In this document: piece by piece, positions 7,810 to 15,737 of the stretch
How positions within the stretch are numbered: the stretch's first letter is position 1
Layout of the letters: each line of letters opens with the position of its first letter
Assembly (NCBI GenBank): GCA_963665405.2
Contig: OY762261.2
Span: 434,001 to 498,000, forward strand
Direction: 5' to 3'
Origin: G963665405 sp963665405
GTDB taxonomy: Bacteria > Chloroflexota > Dehalococcoidia > Lucifugimonadales > G963665405
DNA: 64,000 nucleotides
Program-made: the position numbers and the translations under genes
The notes under the pieces: generated by a model
Database searches by the model: none
The model's input: only the letters and a program-made list of their open reading frames with translations
What the model was told of the DNA's origin: nothing

Positions 7810-8742
7810 TCAGGCGGTCTCGGCCCTCGCCCGTCCATCCGCTATCGACAGGCACGCGGTAATGAGGTCGTTGACTGGGGTCGGAACGCCGGCCTTGCCG
7901 CCCAGCCGGGCCACAGCGCCGTTCAGCATGGCCACCTCCAGCGGCCTCCCCGCCAGCAGGTCGGCGTGCATGGACGAGATCAGGCTGTCCTTCTCCCGAT
8001 GGAAGTGGGACATCGTCGACTCGGCGATGTCCCGATCCACGTCGACGCCGGTCGCACGCGCGACGGCGGTGGCCTCCTCCACGACGCGCCGGGTCACCTC
8101 CGCCGTCTCCGGCGTGTCCATTACCTCGGCGAAGCTCCCCCTGCAGATGCAGGTCATGCCGCTGAGTCCGCAGATGAAGATCAGCTTGTGCCACAGCTCC
8201 TTCATGACGTCAGGCGAGAGCTCGACGTCGATTCCGGCCGCCGCCAAAACGTCCCTCACCTCGCCCGCTCTGTCGGTTACCGCACCGTCGGGCTCTCCGA
8301 ACACGATCCTTGCCGGACCTCCGAGCTGAGCGATCACCCCCGGCGCCGTCATACGAGCCTCGAGATACGCCGCCCCCACGAGAATCCTCTCCGGGCCGAA
8401 CGACGTCGCCAGCTCACCGCCGCTACCGATGCCGTTCTGGAGGGTCAGGATGGCGGTGCCCTGTCCCACCGCAGGGGCCACGATCTTCATCGCCACCGGA
8501 TTGTGGTAGCTCTTGACGGAGAAGAGAACGAGGTCGGCGATCCAGGAGCCGTCGGGGCGCTCGGTCGCCGGCGAATCGACGACGAAATCGCCGGCGGTGG
8601 CGCACTCGACCCGCAGTCCATCCGCTCTGATGGCGTCCAGGTGCGCGCCTCTGGCGACGAAGGTGACGTCCTGGCCGTTCCTGGCGAGCAGGGCGCCGTA
8701 GTAGCCTCCGACGGCGCCGGAGCCCATCACGAGTATCTTCAT
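7810..8742 (-). CDS. panE: Ketopantoate reductase family protein (PanE/ApbA-like)
   Basis: This 310-residue 6-phosphogluconate-dehydrogenase-fold protein has an N-terminal NADP site MKILVMGSGAVGGYYGALLA. The ketopantoate-binding lysine is in FSVKSYH, LQNGIGS follows, and the C-terminal helical domain contains KELWHKLIFICGLSGMTCI, which supplies the second conserved Lys. PanE reduces 2-dehydropantoate to pantoate for CoA synthesis, but the family includes many paralogs of unknown substrate. The neighbouring cupins do not settle the role. The open frame extends upstream through repeat A3. The start was placed at 8742 because GAGGAGA lies just upstream and the family begins at this methionine. 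Confidence 0.85.
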   Translation of the reverse strand: MKILVMGSGAVGGYYGALLARNGQDVTFVARGAHLDAIRADGLRVECATAGDFVVDSPATERPDGSWIADLVLFSVKSYHNPVAMKIVAPAVGQGTAILTLQNGIGSGGELATSFGPERILVGAAYLEARMTAPGVIAQLGGPARIVFGEPDGAVTDRAGEVRDVLAAAGIDVELSPDVMKELWHKLIFICGLSGMTCICRGSFAEVMDTPETAEVTRRVVEEATAVARATGVDVDRDIAESTMSHFHREKDSLISSMHADLLAGRPLEVAMLNGAVARLGGKAGVPTPVNDLITACLSIADGRARAETA

Positions 8743-8769
8743 AGGGGAGCCAGTCTCCTCAACTAGCGA

Positions 8770-8860
8770 GGGTGTCTTGCCCACCCGCCCGCCCCGGGGA
8801 GCTGAGTTTGGGGGACACCCCCAAAACCCCCGCGAAGGGGTCAAGCCCCTTAGAATCCCG
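8770..8860 (+). repeat. Family A intergenic palindromic repeat (copy A3)
   Basis: Contains CCCACCCGCCCGCCCC, TTTGGGGGACACCCCCAAAA and the hairpin AAGGGG-TCAAG-CCCCTT. It falls between two minus-strand genes, and the frame of the downstream reductase artificially runs through it. Confidence 0.6.
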
Positions 8861-8897
8861 AGGACGACGATCTGGGCCAAATCTGGGATGGTCGAAT

Positions 8898-9200
8898 CTA
8901 CTTTATCTCGACGAGGATGTTCTTGTAGGTCGCGTTGCTGTTGTTGACGACACGGTGCACCTCGTGCTTGTCGTGCCACTGCCAGTCGCCGACCTTCGTG
9001 CGGCGCTCCTCGCCGCCTCCCTCGCCGAGCTCCAGCCGCAGGCCCTCGCCCTCAAGGGTGCACGTGATGTAGTCCCTTCCGTGCAAGTGCCAGTCGCTGG
9101 TTTGCCCTGGCTCCACTATCAGATTCCAGATCTTCACGCGATCGTTCTCGAACAGAACGACGCTGGCGATCTCCCCAAGGGGCTCGTTTCCTCTGGGCAT
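8898..9200 (-). CDS. Small cupin protein
   Basis: This 100-residue single-domain cupin has a first motif EPGQTSDWHLHGRDYITCTL with the conserved His-x-His. The second half (DWQWHDKHEVHRVVN) supplies further His residues. It is clearly paralogous to the next protein upstream (9245-9547): both share the block LFEN-x-x-V-K-(I/V)-W-N-L-(I/V)-(V/L)-EPGQTSDWH and the C-terminal (I/L)VEIK. No catalytic role can be assigned. The paralogous pair suggests a local duplication. Confidence 0.85.
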   Translation of the reverse strand: MPRGNEPLGEIASVVLFENDRVKIWNLIVEPGQTSDWHLHGRDYITCTLEGEGLRLELGEGGGEERRTKVGDWQWHDKHEVHRVVNNSNATYKNILVEIK

Positions 9201-9244
9201 CCTGATCCCTCCTCGACTACTCGCTAGGGTTGCGAATCGCTCTC

Positions 9245-9547
9245 TCAGGTCTGCGGCTTGATCTCGACGATGGCGTTGCTCCAGCGTGCGTCACCGACGT
9301 TCGTCACGCGGTGGACCGACTCCTTCTGTCCCATGACGACCTGCCCCAGATGGTATGTCTCTACCTTGGACGTCCCGTCGTCGAACTCGGCCTTCAGTGT
9401 GCCCGGCTCGGTCACCACGAACAGGTAGTGCATTGTGTGGCGGTGCCAGTCGCTGGTCTGTCCGGGCTCGAGGACCAGGTTCCAGACCTTGACGTTTTCG
9501 TTCTCGAATAGCTCGTCGGTCCCGACGTTGCCCAGCTTCCTGGTCAT
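9245..9547 (-). CDS. Small cupin protein, paralog of the neighbour
   Basis: This roughly 100-residue cupin has motif 1 EPGQTSDWHRHTMHYLFVV and a closing segment ESVHRVTNVGDARWSNAIVE. The start at 9547 (MTRKLGNVG) follows AGGAGGAAT, and the longer frame to 9586 is not needed. It lies in the same orientation as the paralogous cupin at 8898-9200, 44 bp upstream of it, so the two may be co-transcribed. Metal binding is likely from the His residues; substrate unknown. Confidence 0.85.
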   Translation of the reverse strand: MTRKLGNVGTDELFENENVKVWNLVLEPGQTSDWHRHTMHYLFVVTEPGTLKAEFDDGTSKVETYHLGQVVMGQKESVHRVTNVGDARWSNAIVEIKPQT

Positions 9548-9637
9548 GGGATTCCTCCTGTTTTCAGCCGGCGGTGCCGGCGCCATTCTAACTCAAAGGG
9601 ACCGTCTGGCGTTGGGCGGCCGTGGCAGCCGCGCCAC

Positions 9638-9724
9638 TTGGGGTGCTCTTTTTCCCACCCACCCGCCCGGTAGTTGGGGGCACCCCAAACCCGCAAATGG
9701 GGCTCCGCCCCCTTTGGACCCCCA
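9638..9724 (+). repeat. Family A intergenic palindromic repeat (copy A4)
   Basis: One of the two clearest copies: TTGGGGTGCTC, CCCACCCACCCGCCC, TTGGGGGCACCCCAAACCCG, GGGGC-TCC-GCCCC and TTTGGACCCC. The terminal TTGGGGTGC and GCACCCCAA are inverted repeats of each other. Confidence 0.7.
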
Positions 9725-9820
9725 GTGACTCTGCCTGCCGGGCGGTCACCAGGTTGCTTCCAGAGGAGGGCCTCCCCGATCACCGGTGTACAGGTCAGCG
9801 GGTCGCCAGTGGCTTTGTCT

Positions 9821-10531
9821 TTAGCCGAACCCGAGCTTCTTGTCCTTCATGCTGACATAGGAGTTGCCGCCGATGACGACGTGGTCAAGCACGTCGATGC
9901 CCACCATCTGGCCTCCGGCGACGATCTCGCGGGTGATCAGCATATCCTCCGGGCTCGGCGTGGGATCGCCGGAGGGGTGATTATGGACGACGATGATCGA
10001 GGGCACGTTCTCGCGGATGGCCGGACGCAGTACCTCGGCGACGCGGACGACGGATGAGTTGACGTTGCCGATGTATATTTCCGGGATGCCCTGGACCTGG
10101 TTCTTCGTGTTCAGCAGCAGCACCCGCAGGTGCTCCTGGCTGAGCAGCGCCATCTCGGCACCTACCAGATCGAAGACGTCTCGCGGCGAGCCGATGACCG
10201 GGCGCACCTCGGGGTAGCTGGACACGCCACGCCGGCCGAGCTCCAGGGCGGCTAGAAGCTGGGATGCCTTGGCCTCGCTGACTCCCTTTACCTCGCAGAG
10301 CTCGCCGTGGCTCGCACGGGCCAGCCCGCCAAGCCCGCGGAATCTCGACAGCAGGTTGGCGGCCAGGTTCAACACGCTCTCGCCCTGCCGGCCGGTCCGC
10401 AGCAGAATGGCGACCAGCTCTGCGGTGCTGAGGGCACGAGGGCCGAGATCTCGCAGCCGCTCCCTGGGCCGCTCACCCGACGGCAGATCGCGGATGAGGG
10501 TTGTGTACTGGACCTCTTCTTCGACGACCAT
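9821..10531 (-). CDS. radC: RadC/YeeS-family JAB domain protein
   Basis: The N-terminal helix-hairpin-helix-like region (RLRDLGPRALSTAELVAILL) is followed by a JAB/MPN+ domain with the metalloprotease-type signature VVHNHPSGDPTPSPED. Homologs were named for a supposed repair role but their biochemical function is still unsettled. The frame opens at 10732, but a GGGGGGA just before the ATG at 10531 (MVVEEEVQY) and the family's usual length favour this start; ATGs at 10558 and 10561 are possible. It is divergent from the peptidase gene at 10683. Confidence 0.85.
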   Translation of the reverse strand: MVVEEEVQYTTLIRDLPSGERPRERLRDLGPRALSTAELVAILLRTGRQGESVLNLAANLLSRFRGLGGLARASHGELCEVKGVSEAKASQLLAALELGRRGVSSYPEVRPVIGSPRDVFDLVGAEMALLSQEHLRVLLLNTKNQVQGIPEIYIGNVNSSVVRVAEVLRPAIRENVPSIIVVHNHPSGDPTPSPEDMLITREIVAGGQMVGIDVLDHVVIGGNSYVSMKDKKLGFG

Positions 10532-10614
10532 CGATCCCCCCACAGGCTCGATGGACATCATACCTGATCCGGCGACGTACGCCAGTCCTCGATTCCGGTG
10601 TTCGACTCGGCGCC

Positions 10615-10642
10615 TTGACAGTCCCCCGGCACCCCCTACAAT
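10615..10642 (+). promoter_or_regulatory. sigma70-type promoter for the M20 peptidase gene
   Basis: TTGACA (10615-10620), a 16-bp spacer and TACAAT (10637-10642). The predicted start of transcription is about 33 bp before the peptidase ATG. Confidence 0.65.
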
Positions 10643-10682
10643 AGCTCCCGGAATCGGACCGCAACGGGATCGGGGAGGCCTT

Positions 10683-11765
10683 ATGATCGATCGTGACCGA
10701 CTGGTCAAGACGTTCTGCGACATCGCCAGCATCGACAGTCCATCGGGCGAAGAAGAGGAGATGGCCGTCGACCTGGTTCGGCGGCTTGAGGCCCTCGACC
10801 TGACGGTGACTCGGGACGACTACGGCAACGTGATCGCCAGCGACGGGCGCGAGGACGAGCAGCCGCTGCTGCTGTCGGCCCATATGGACACGGTCGAGCC
10901 CGGAAGGGGCATCAAGCCGCGGGTCGAGGGTGACCGGATCGCGACCGACGGGACCACGATCCTCGGGGGCGACTGCAAGGCGGGCGTTGCAGCGATTCTG
11001 GAGGCCCTGGAGGCCATGAAGGAGGACGGCACGCCGCAGATCCCGTTCGAGGTGGCGTTCACCCGCGAGGAGGAGACCGGTCTGATCGGCGCTCGGAACC
11101 TCGACTTCTCGATGATCACCGCCAGAGAAGCAATAGTGTTCGACGGTGAGGGTCCGGTCAGTAGGATCACGTCGGCGAGCCCGACCTACATAGGGTTCGA
11201 CATCGAGATCACCGGGCGCGCCGCACACGCGGGGATCGAGCCGGAGAAGGGTCTCTCCGCGATCCTGATCGCCTCGGAGATCGTCACGCGGCTACCGCAG
11301 GGAAGGCTGGACGGCGAAACGACGTTCAACGTCGGCACGATAGAGGGAGGGTCGGTACGGAACGCGGTCGCGGCTGCCACGCTGGTCAGGGGCGAGTTCA
11401 GGAGTCACAGCTTCGAGACGCTGGACGGGGTGCGGATGCAGGTCGAAGAGGCCGTGAACGAGGTTCGCCGCCTCTTCCCCGAGGCCGAGATCGAGAATCA
11501 CCTTCACACCGAGTTCGAGGCCTACGCGCTGACCGAGGACGACGACGCCCTCCAGCGGGTGGTCGCGACGCTGCGAGGCCTGGGCCTGGAGCCCGAGATG
11601 CTGCCGTCGGGCGGAGGAACGGACGGCAATATCTTTCGGCGCAGGGGGATCAGCTCGGTCGTCGTGGGGATGGCGGACAGCGGGATGCACACTGTCCGGG
11701 AGTACGTTACGATCTCGGACCTGGTCGATGCCGCCCGGCTGTGCGAGGCGATGCTGAGGGCTTGA
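10683..11765 (+). CDS. M20/M42-family metallopeptidase (peptidase T-like)
   Basis: This 360-residue di-zinc peptidase has zinc and catalytic positions recognisable in LLLSAHMDTVEPG (His and Asp), GGDCKAGVAAILEAL (bridging Asp), FTREEETGLIGARN (catalytic Glu and zinc Glu) and VFDGEG. A dimerisation domain contains GRAAHAG, and the final zinc ligand is His in GMHTVREYV. It resembles PepT-like tripeptidases, but the exact peptide or acyl-amino-acid substrate cannot be told. The start at 10683 is preceded by GGGGAGG and a good promoter. The longer upstream frame is antisense to radC. Confidence 0.9.
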   Translation: MIDRDRLVKTFCDIASIDSPSGEEEEMAVDLVRRLEALDLTVTRDDYGNVIASDGREDEQPLLLSAHMDTVEPGRGIKPRVEGDRIATDGTTILGGDCKAGVAAILEALEAMKEDGTPQIPFEVAFTREEETGLIGARNLDFSMITAREAIVFDGEGPVSRITSASPTYIGFDIEITGRAAHAGIEPEKGLSAILIASEIVTRLPQGRLDGETTFNVGTIEGGSVRNAVAAATLVRGEFRSHSFETLDGVRMQVEEAVNEVRRLFPEAEIENHLHTEFEAYALTEDDDALQRVVATLRGLGLEPEMLPSGGGTDGNIFRRRGISSVVVGMADSGMHTVREYVTISDLVDAARLCEAMLRA

Positions 11766-11831
11766 GGAATCCTGGCGACCAGGGGCTTCGCCCCTCGGCA
11801 TACCTACTCCGCGTGCCGTTCAGACCCCCCC

Positions 11832-11890
11832 TTTGGGGTGCTCTCTCGTTCCCGCCCACCCACCCAGAGTTTTGGGGGCACCCCAAACGC
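11832..11890 (+). repeat. Family A intergenic palindromic repeat (copy A5)
   Basis: TTTGGGGTGCTCTC, CCGCCCACCCACCC and TTTTGGGGGCACCCCAAAC. It is truncated relative to A4 because the 3' GC hairpin is missing. It sits downstream of the M20 peptidase gene with another dyad, AGGGGC-TTCG-CCCCT, at 11781-11794. Confidence 0.6.
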
Positions 11891-11905
11891 CGCATCCGTC
11901 GTCAA

Positions 11906-12030
11906 GGAGGAGAGGCGGTTTCTGAGGGACACCTCTTCGGCAGGTCCGACTACGCCGAGACTCTCGATAAGAGCTCAGGGCGGTCTGTCAGGCTCCCGGC
12001 ATGAGGGCTCCGCCCCTCTGCACTCCCCTT
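11906..12030 (+). repeat. Family B intergenic repeat, diverged (copy B7)
   Basis: Contains TTCTGAGGGACACCTCTTCGG, CTCCCGGCATGAGGGCTCCG and CCCCTCTGCACTCCCC in the order of other family B copies, with about 50 bp of extra sequence between the first two blocks. Confidence 0.45.
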
Positions 12031-12069
12031 GCGCCTGCGAAGGGGTGGGAACTCCTCGGAATGCCCGGC

Positions 12070-12336
12070 TCAGGACTCTGGCTCGGGCTCGGGCTCGGTT
12101 TCCGCGGGCTTTGTGAGGCCCTGTTCGGTGCAGGAGGAGCAGACGAAGGCGTCTCCCTGCGCGGCCGCGACGCCTCTGGGGACGTTGCGCTTGCGGCCGC
12201 AGACGCTGCAGGTGGCCGCCTCCAGAGGGGCCTTACCCGGCTTGCTCGGCTCTGTGGCGTGGCCCCGGAACCCGCTGTAGTCGGGGTCGAGCGACCTCAT
12301 CGCCTCGAAGCGTTCTCGGTCCTTTCGGCGGCTCAA
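12070..12336 (-). CDS. Small zinc-ribbon-like hypothetical protein
   Basis: This 88-residue protein has two Cys pairs, CSVCGRKR and CSSC, about 26 residues apart, which suggests a zinc ribbon. It ends in a Glu/Pro-rich tail (ETEPEPEPES). Codon 1 is TTG at 12336; an ATG at codon 13 (MRSLDPDY) could be the true start. It follows rplL by 34 bp and may be the last gene of the ribosomal-protein operon. I do not recognise a named family. Homologs may bind nucleic acid or the ribosome, but this is speculative. Confidence 0.55.
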   Translation of the reverse strand: MSRRKDRERFEAMRSLDPDYSGFRGHATEPSKPGKAPLEAATCSVCGRKRNVPRGVAAAQGDAFVCSSCTEQGLTKPAETEPEPEPES

Positions 12337-12370
12337 CGAGCGGCCTCAATCGGTCCGGGATATACGGCAG

Positions 12371-12754
12371 CTACTGAACCTTGATGGATGCTCCCGCCTC
12401 TTCCAGCTTCGTCTTGACCTCGGCCGCCTCTTCCTTGGTCACGCCCTCTTTCACGGCAGTCGGAGCGCTCTCGACCAGGTCCTTCGCCTCTTTCAGGCCA
12501 AGCGTCGTTACCGAGCGGACGGCCTTGATGACGTTGATCTTGTTGGGGCCGATCTCCTGGAGCATGACGGCGAACTCGAACTGCTCCTCCTCGGCCGCAG
12601 CTGCCTCGGTGGCGCCTCCGGCTGGCCCGGCGGCCACAGCGACCGGTGCGGCCGCGCTAACACCGAACGTCTCCTCCAGAGACTTGACCAGCTCGGCCAG
12701 GTCCAGAACGGACATCTCCTTGATCGCTTCCAGGATCTCCTCTTTGTTGGTCAC
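12371..12754 (-). CDS. rplL: Ribosomal protein L7/L12
   Basis: The N-terminal dimerisation helix (EILEAIKEMSVLDLAELVKS) is followed by an Ala/Gly hinge rich in Glu. The C-terminal domain contains EFAVMLQEIGPNKINVIKAV and GLKEAKDLVESAPTAVKEGV, which contacts elongation factors. The start was placed at GTG 12754 (VTNKEEIL...). The upstream ATG at 12769 itself forms part of a GGAGG that sits 8 bases before this GTG, and family members begin at this residue. Several L12 dimers bind the C-terminal helix of L10, encoded immediately upstream. Confidence 0.97.
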   Translation of the reverse strand: MTNKEEILEAIKEMSVLDLAELVKSLEETFGVSAAAPVAVAAGPAGGATEAAAAEEEQFEFAVMLQEIGPNKINVIKAVRSVTTLGLKEAKDLVESAPTAVKEGVTKEEAAEVKTKLEEAGASIKVQ

Positions 12755-12827
12755 TTCTCGGTCCTCCATTCCTGTTTCGGGTCGTCGGATTCGGTTGGCC
12801 CCACCGAACAGGGTGGGGAGGGATTAT

Positions 12828-12844
12828 CCGGGGGACACCCCCGG
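12828..12844 (-). repeat. Perfect 7-bp hairpin between rplJ and rplL
   Basis: CCGGGGG-ACA-CCCCCGG forms a compact stem-loop in the rplJ-rplL spacer. It matches the GGGGGACACCCCC core of family A repeats. It could act as a processing site or partial terminator adjusting the L12 to L10 ratio, but this is inference. Confidence 0.5.
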
Positions 12845-12850
12845 ACTAGG

Positions 12851-13828
12851 CTATGACGGTTTCTCCCCCTCAGCTTCTTCGGATGGGGAGTCGCCGGGAT
12901 CGGGTTCGGCGGCCTCCGTTGAAGCGTCCCGCTCCTGTTCTGCGGCCGTCTCTTCCGGAGCCACCGCTTCGGGCTCAGGCTCGGGGGCCTCCGGTGTCTC
13001 CTCGGATTCGGATTCAGAGGGTTCCGACGAAGTCTCCGGCTCCTGTTCGGCGGTCGTCTCCTCCGGAGCTGCCGGTTCGGGTTCCACGGCCTCTGGCGCC
13101 ACCTCGGGGTCGGATTCGGTGGGTTCCAACGAAGTCTCCGGCTGCTGGTCTGCGGCCGTCTCTTCCGGAGCCGCCGCCTCGGGTTCAGGCTCCGCGGCCT
13201 CCGGAGTCTCATCGGGTTCGGCTGTGGCGAGCTCCGCCGAAGCTTCCGGCTGCTGGTCTGCGGCCGTCTGTTCCGGAGCCGCCGCCTCGGGTTCAGGCTC
13301 CGCGGTCCCGGCCGCGAGGGATTCCGCCCCTCTCTGGAGGACCCGCGCCAGCGCAGATATGGGAGCGCTCAGAACGTACACCAGCCCCGTGATCGGCGCC
13401 TGGATCTGAGCCATCAGCTTGGCGATAAGCTCATCTTTGGAGGGGAGCCGGGCGAGGTCCTCGACCTGCGCGGCGGTGAGGGTCTGTCCGGCCATCACGG
13501 CGCCCCTCACCTGAAGGGGCAGCCGGGTGGTGCGTACGAACTCGCTGATCGCCTTGGCCGGTTCGATCGGATCGCCGTAGCCGAACGCGATGCCCGTCTG
13601 GCCCTGAACGATCTCCTTCACGCCGGGCATACCGGCTGCGTCCGCAGCCAGATAGGTCAGGGTGTTCTTGACTATCCTGTACCCGACACCCCTCTCGCGG
13701 AGGGCGCGCCGCAGGGCCGTCATCGAGTCGACGCCCATGCCGGTGAAGTCCGTCGAGATGAGAATGGTGCTCTTCTCGAGCAGGTCTTTGATCTCTTCGA
13801 CCTTCTTGATCTTCTCTTCAGTAGGCAT
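12851..13828 (-). CDS. rplJ: Ribosomal protein L10 with long acidic repeat tail
   Basis: Residues 1 to about 172 are a normal L10: an RNA-binding globular domain (TDFTGMGVDSMTALRRALRE, YRIVKNTLTYLA) and an L12-binding helix region. Instead of ending there, as bacterial L10 proteins of about 165-180 residues do, the frame continues for about 150 residues. This tail consists only of Glu, Pro, Ala, Thr, Ser, Asp and Gln, in about four imperfect units of 35-40 residues built around EPEPEAAAPEETAADQQPE. The DNA repeats are only moderately conserved and remain in frame, so the tail is probably translated. It should be disordered and strongly negative. Its function is unknown. Confidence 0.95.
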   Translation of the reverse strand: MPTEEKIKKVEEIKDLLEKSTILISTDFTGMGVDSMTALRRALRERGVGYRIVKNTLTYLAADAAGMPGVKEIVQGQTGIAFGYGDPIEPAKAISEFVRTTRLPLQVRGAVMAGQTLTAAQVEDLARLPSKDELIAKLMAQIQAPITGLVYVLSAPISALARVLQRGAESLAAGTAEPEPEAAAPEQTAADQQPEASAELATAEPDETPEAAEPEPEAAAPEETAADQQPETSLEPTESDPEVAPEAVEPEPAAPEETTAEQEPETSSEPSESESEETPEAPEPEPEAVAPEETAAEQERDASTEAAEPDPGDSPSEEAEGEKPS

Positions 13829-13843
13829 TCAGTCCCTCAAACA

Positions 13844-13871
13844 GAAAAACCCTGAGCCACAGGCCCAGGGT
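13844..13871 (-). terminator. Attenuator hairpin in the L10 leader
   Basis: Read on the minus strand: CCCTGGGCC, loop TGT, GGCTCAGGG, then TTTTTCTGTTT. This is a strong stem with a U tract placed just before the rplJ start, as expected for premature termination in L10-leader control. Confidence 0.65.
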
Positions 13872-13970
13872 ACGCTCTCTCGCTCCGGAGAGATCAGGTG
13901 ACGCACTCGAAGCCTCGGCGGGCTGGTGTTTTAATCCGCCCTGCGGCGGAGCCCACTGTCTGTGGCCGTT
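13844..13970 (-). promoter_or_regulatory. Ribosomal L10 leader (autoregulatory mRNA element)
   Basis: The 146-bp gap between rplA and rplJ contains, in order on the minus strand, ACAGTGGGCTCCG, a GCCGCAGGGCGG region, CACCAGCCCGCCGAGG and the terminator hairpin. This is the layout of the L10 leader bound by the L10(L12)4 complex, which represses rplJL when L10 is in excess. The assignment rests on position and motif order, not on a covariance search. Confidence 0.6.
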
Positions 13971-13974
13971 CGGT

Positions 13975-14688
13975 CTATTCTACTTTCAAAGCCGACGCGG
14001 CCGCAACGTCCATGCTGACGCTGGGCCCCATGGTCGTCGTGACGTATGCTGTCCGGATATACTGGCCCTTCACTCCGCTGGGCCTGGCACGCACGATATT
14101 GTCCATCACAGTTGTCAGGTTGTCCATCAGCTTGCTCTCGTCGAAGCTGGCCTTGCCGATGGGCACGTGTATGAGGGACGTACGGTCGAGTCTGAACTCG
14201 ACCCGGCCCTTCTTCGCCTCGTCGATGGCCCTTGGGACGTCCTGGGGCTGGACCACCGTCCCCGTTCTGGGATTGGGCATCAGGCCACGCCTCCCGAGGA
14301 TCTTCCCGAGCTTGCCGATGCGGCCCATCATGTCGGGTGTGGCGATCGAGACGTCAAAGTCGGTCCAGCCGCCCTCGACCTTCTTGACCATGTCGTCGCC
14401 CCCGACGAAATCGGCGCCGGCGCGTTCGGCGGCGATCACCGCCTCGCCCTGGGTGAAGACGAGGACGCGGACCGGCTTCCCAATGCCGTGCGGAAGGGTG
14501 GTCACGCCGCGGACCATCTGGTCCGCGTGGCGGGGGTCGGCGCCGGTGCGAAGGTGCAGCTCGACGGTCTCGTCGAACTTGGCCGTCGCCGCGCCCTTCG
14601 CAAGGGAGATGGCCTCTTGAGGGCTGTAGTCCTTTCCCTCTTCGATGAGGCTCGCCGCCTCCGTGTAGCGCTTCCCGCGTTTGGCCAT
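13975..14688 (-). CDS. rplA: Ribosomal protein L1
   Basis: This 237-residue L1 has the conserved RNA-binding signatures KFDETVELHLRTGADPRHAD, GRIGKLGKILGRRGLMPNPR and GTVVQPQDVPRAIDEAKKGR. It forms the L1 stalk that moves deacylated tRNA out of the E site. It lies 3 bp downstream of rplK in the same operon and is separated from rplJ by the L10 leader. Confidence 0.98.
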   Translation of the reverse strand: MAKRGKRYTEAASLIEEGKDYSPQEAISLAKGAATAKFDETVELHLRTGADPRHADQMVRGVTTLPHGIGKPVRVLVFTQGEAVIAAERAGADFVGGDDMVKKVEGGWTDFDVSIATPDMMGRIGKLGKILGRRGLMPNPRTGTVVQPQDVPRAIDEAKKGRVEFRLDRTSLIHVPIGKASFDESKLMDNLTTVMDNIVRARPSGVKGQYIRTAYVTTTMGPSVSMDVAAASALKVE

Positions 14689-14691
14689 CAG

Positions 14692-15117
14692 CTACCCCTC
14701 GACCTCGATGCCCATGCTGCGGGCGGTCCCTTCGACTATCTTGATGGCTCCCTCGACGTCGGCGGCGTTCAGGTCCCGCATCTTCTGTTCGGCGATCTCC
14801 TGGACCTTGGACCGTGGAACGGTGCCTACCTTCTCGGTCAGAGGACTGCCGCTCCCCTTCTCGACTCCGGCGGCCCTCCTGAGCAGCTCGGATGCCGGCG
14901 GCGTCTTCAGCTCGAACGAGAACGACCTGTCCTCAAACACTGTGAGGGCGACCGGAACGATCATCCCCATCTGTGAGGCGGTCTTCTCGTTGTACTCCTT
15001 GACGAACGCCATGATGTTGACGCCGTGCTGGCCGAGCGCCGGACCCACGGGGGGTGCGGGCGTGGCCTTGCCGGCCTCGATCTGCAGCTTGATGATGGCT
15101 CTGACCCTCTTGGCCAA
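14692..15117 (-). CDS. rplK: Ribosomal protein L11
   Basis: This 141-residue L11 shows the full family signature: an N-terminal domain with GKATPAPPVGPALGQHGVNI and a C-terminal 23S-binding domain with DLNAADVEGAIKIVEGTARS. It helps form the GTPase-associated centre and is needed for RelA activation in species that have it. It lies between nusG and rplA, as in most bacteria. Confidence 0.98.
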   Translation of the reverse strand: MAKRVRAIIKLQIEAGKATPAPPVGPALGQHGVNIMAFVKEYNEKTASQMGMIVPVALTVFEDRSFSFELKTPPASELLRRAAGVEKGSGSPLTEKVGTVPRSKVQEIAEQKMRDLNAADVEGAIKIVEGTARSMGIEVEG

Positions 15118-15135
15118 ACCGGACCTCCGAGGTCG

Positions 15136-15696
15136 CTAGCTCCGCTCGATCTGTACGAAGTCGAGCTCTACGGGCGTCTCCCGTCCAAAGAACGACACCA
15201 TGACCCTGACCTTGTTCCTGTCGAGGTGGACCTCGTCGACCGTTCCCATGAAGTCGACGAACGGGCCCTCGGTGATCCTGACCATCTGCCCCTTCGAGAA
15301 GCCGACCCTGACCCTGGGCTTCGACGACTCCATCTGGTCCAGTATCGAGGCGACCTCGGCCTCCTCGAGGGGGACGGGCTTCGGCCGCTTCTCGGCCTCG
15401 TCTTCGGCCGAGACGAATCCTGTTACGCCAGGGGTGTTTCTGACAACGTACCAGCTCTCGTCGTCCATTCTCATCTGGACCATGATGTAGCCGGGGAAGA
15501 CTTTTCGGGCTACGGGCTTGCGCTGGCCGTCCTTGATCTCGATCTCATCTTCCGTCGGGACGACCACCCGGAAAATCTTGTCCTGCATGTCCATCGTCTC
15601 GATGCGGAGCTCGAGATTCCTCTTGACGCGCTCCTCTTGCCCCGAATACGCGTGGACGATGTACCAGCGCTGCTCCTGTGCTTCTTCGACTGCCAT
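15136..15696 (-). CDS. nusG: Transcription antitermination factor NusG
   Basis: This 186-residue protein has an NGN domain (RWYIVHAYSGQEERVKRNLE, KVFPGYIMVQMRMDDESWYV, NTPGVTGFV) that binds the RNA polymerase clamp helices. A C-terminal KOW domain (GQMVRITEGPFVDFMGTVDE) can contact Rho or ribosomal protein S10. The 199-bp gap to secE is unusually long for this operon and is filled by a family B repeat. Confidence 0.98.
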   Translation of the reverse strand: MAVEEAQEQRWYIVHAYSGQEERVKRNLELRIETMDMQDKIFRVVVPTEDEIEIKDGQRKPVARKVFPGYIMVQMRMDDESWYVVRNTPGVTGFVSAEDEAEKRPKPVPLEEAEVASILDQMESSKPRVRVGFSKGQMVRITEGPFVDFMGTVDEVHLDRNKVRVMVSFFGRETPVELDFVQIERS

Positions 15697-15737
15697 GTCC
15701 TAGACCGAGAGCATCTTTTCTCGCGGATTCATCGGAA

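Noticed and set aside
8743..8979. N-terminal extension of the PanE-like protein
   Set aside because: The extra 79 codons run through repeat A3 and lack a ribosome-binding site. The family begins at the methionine at 8742.
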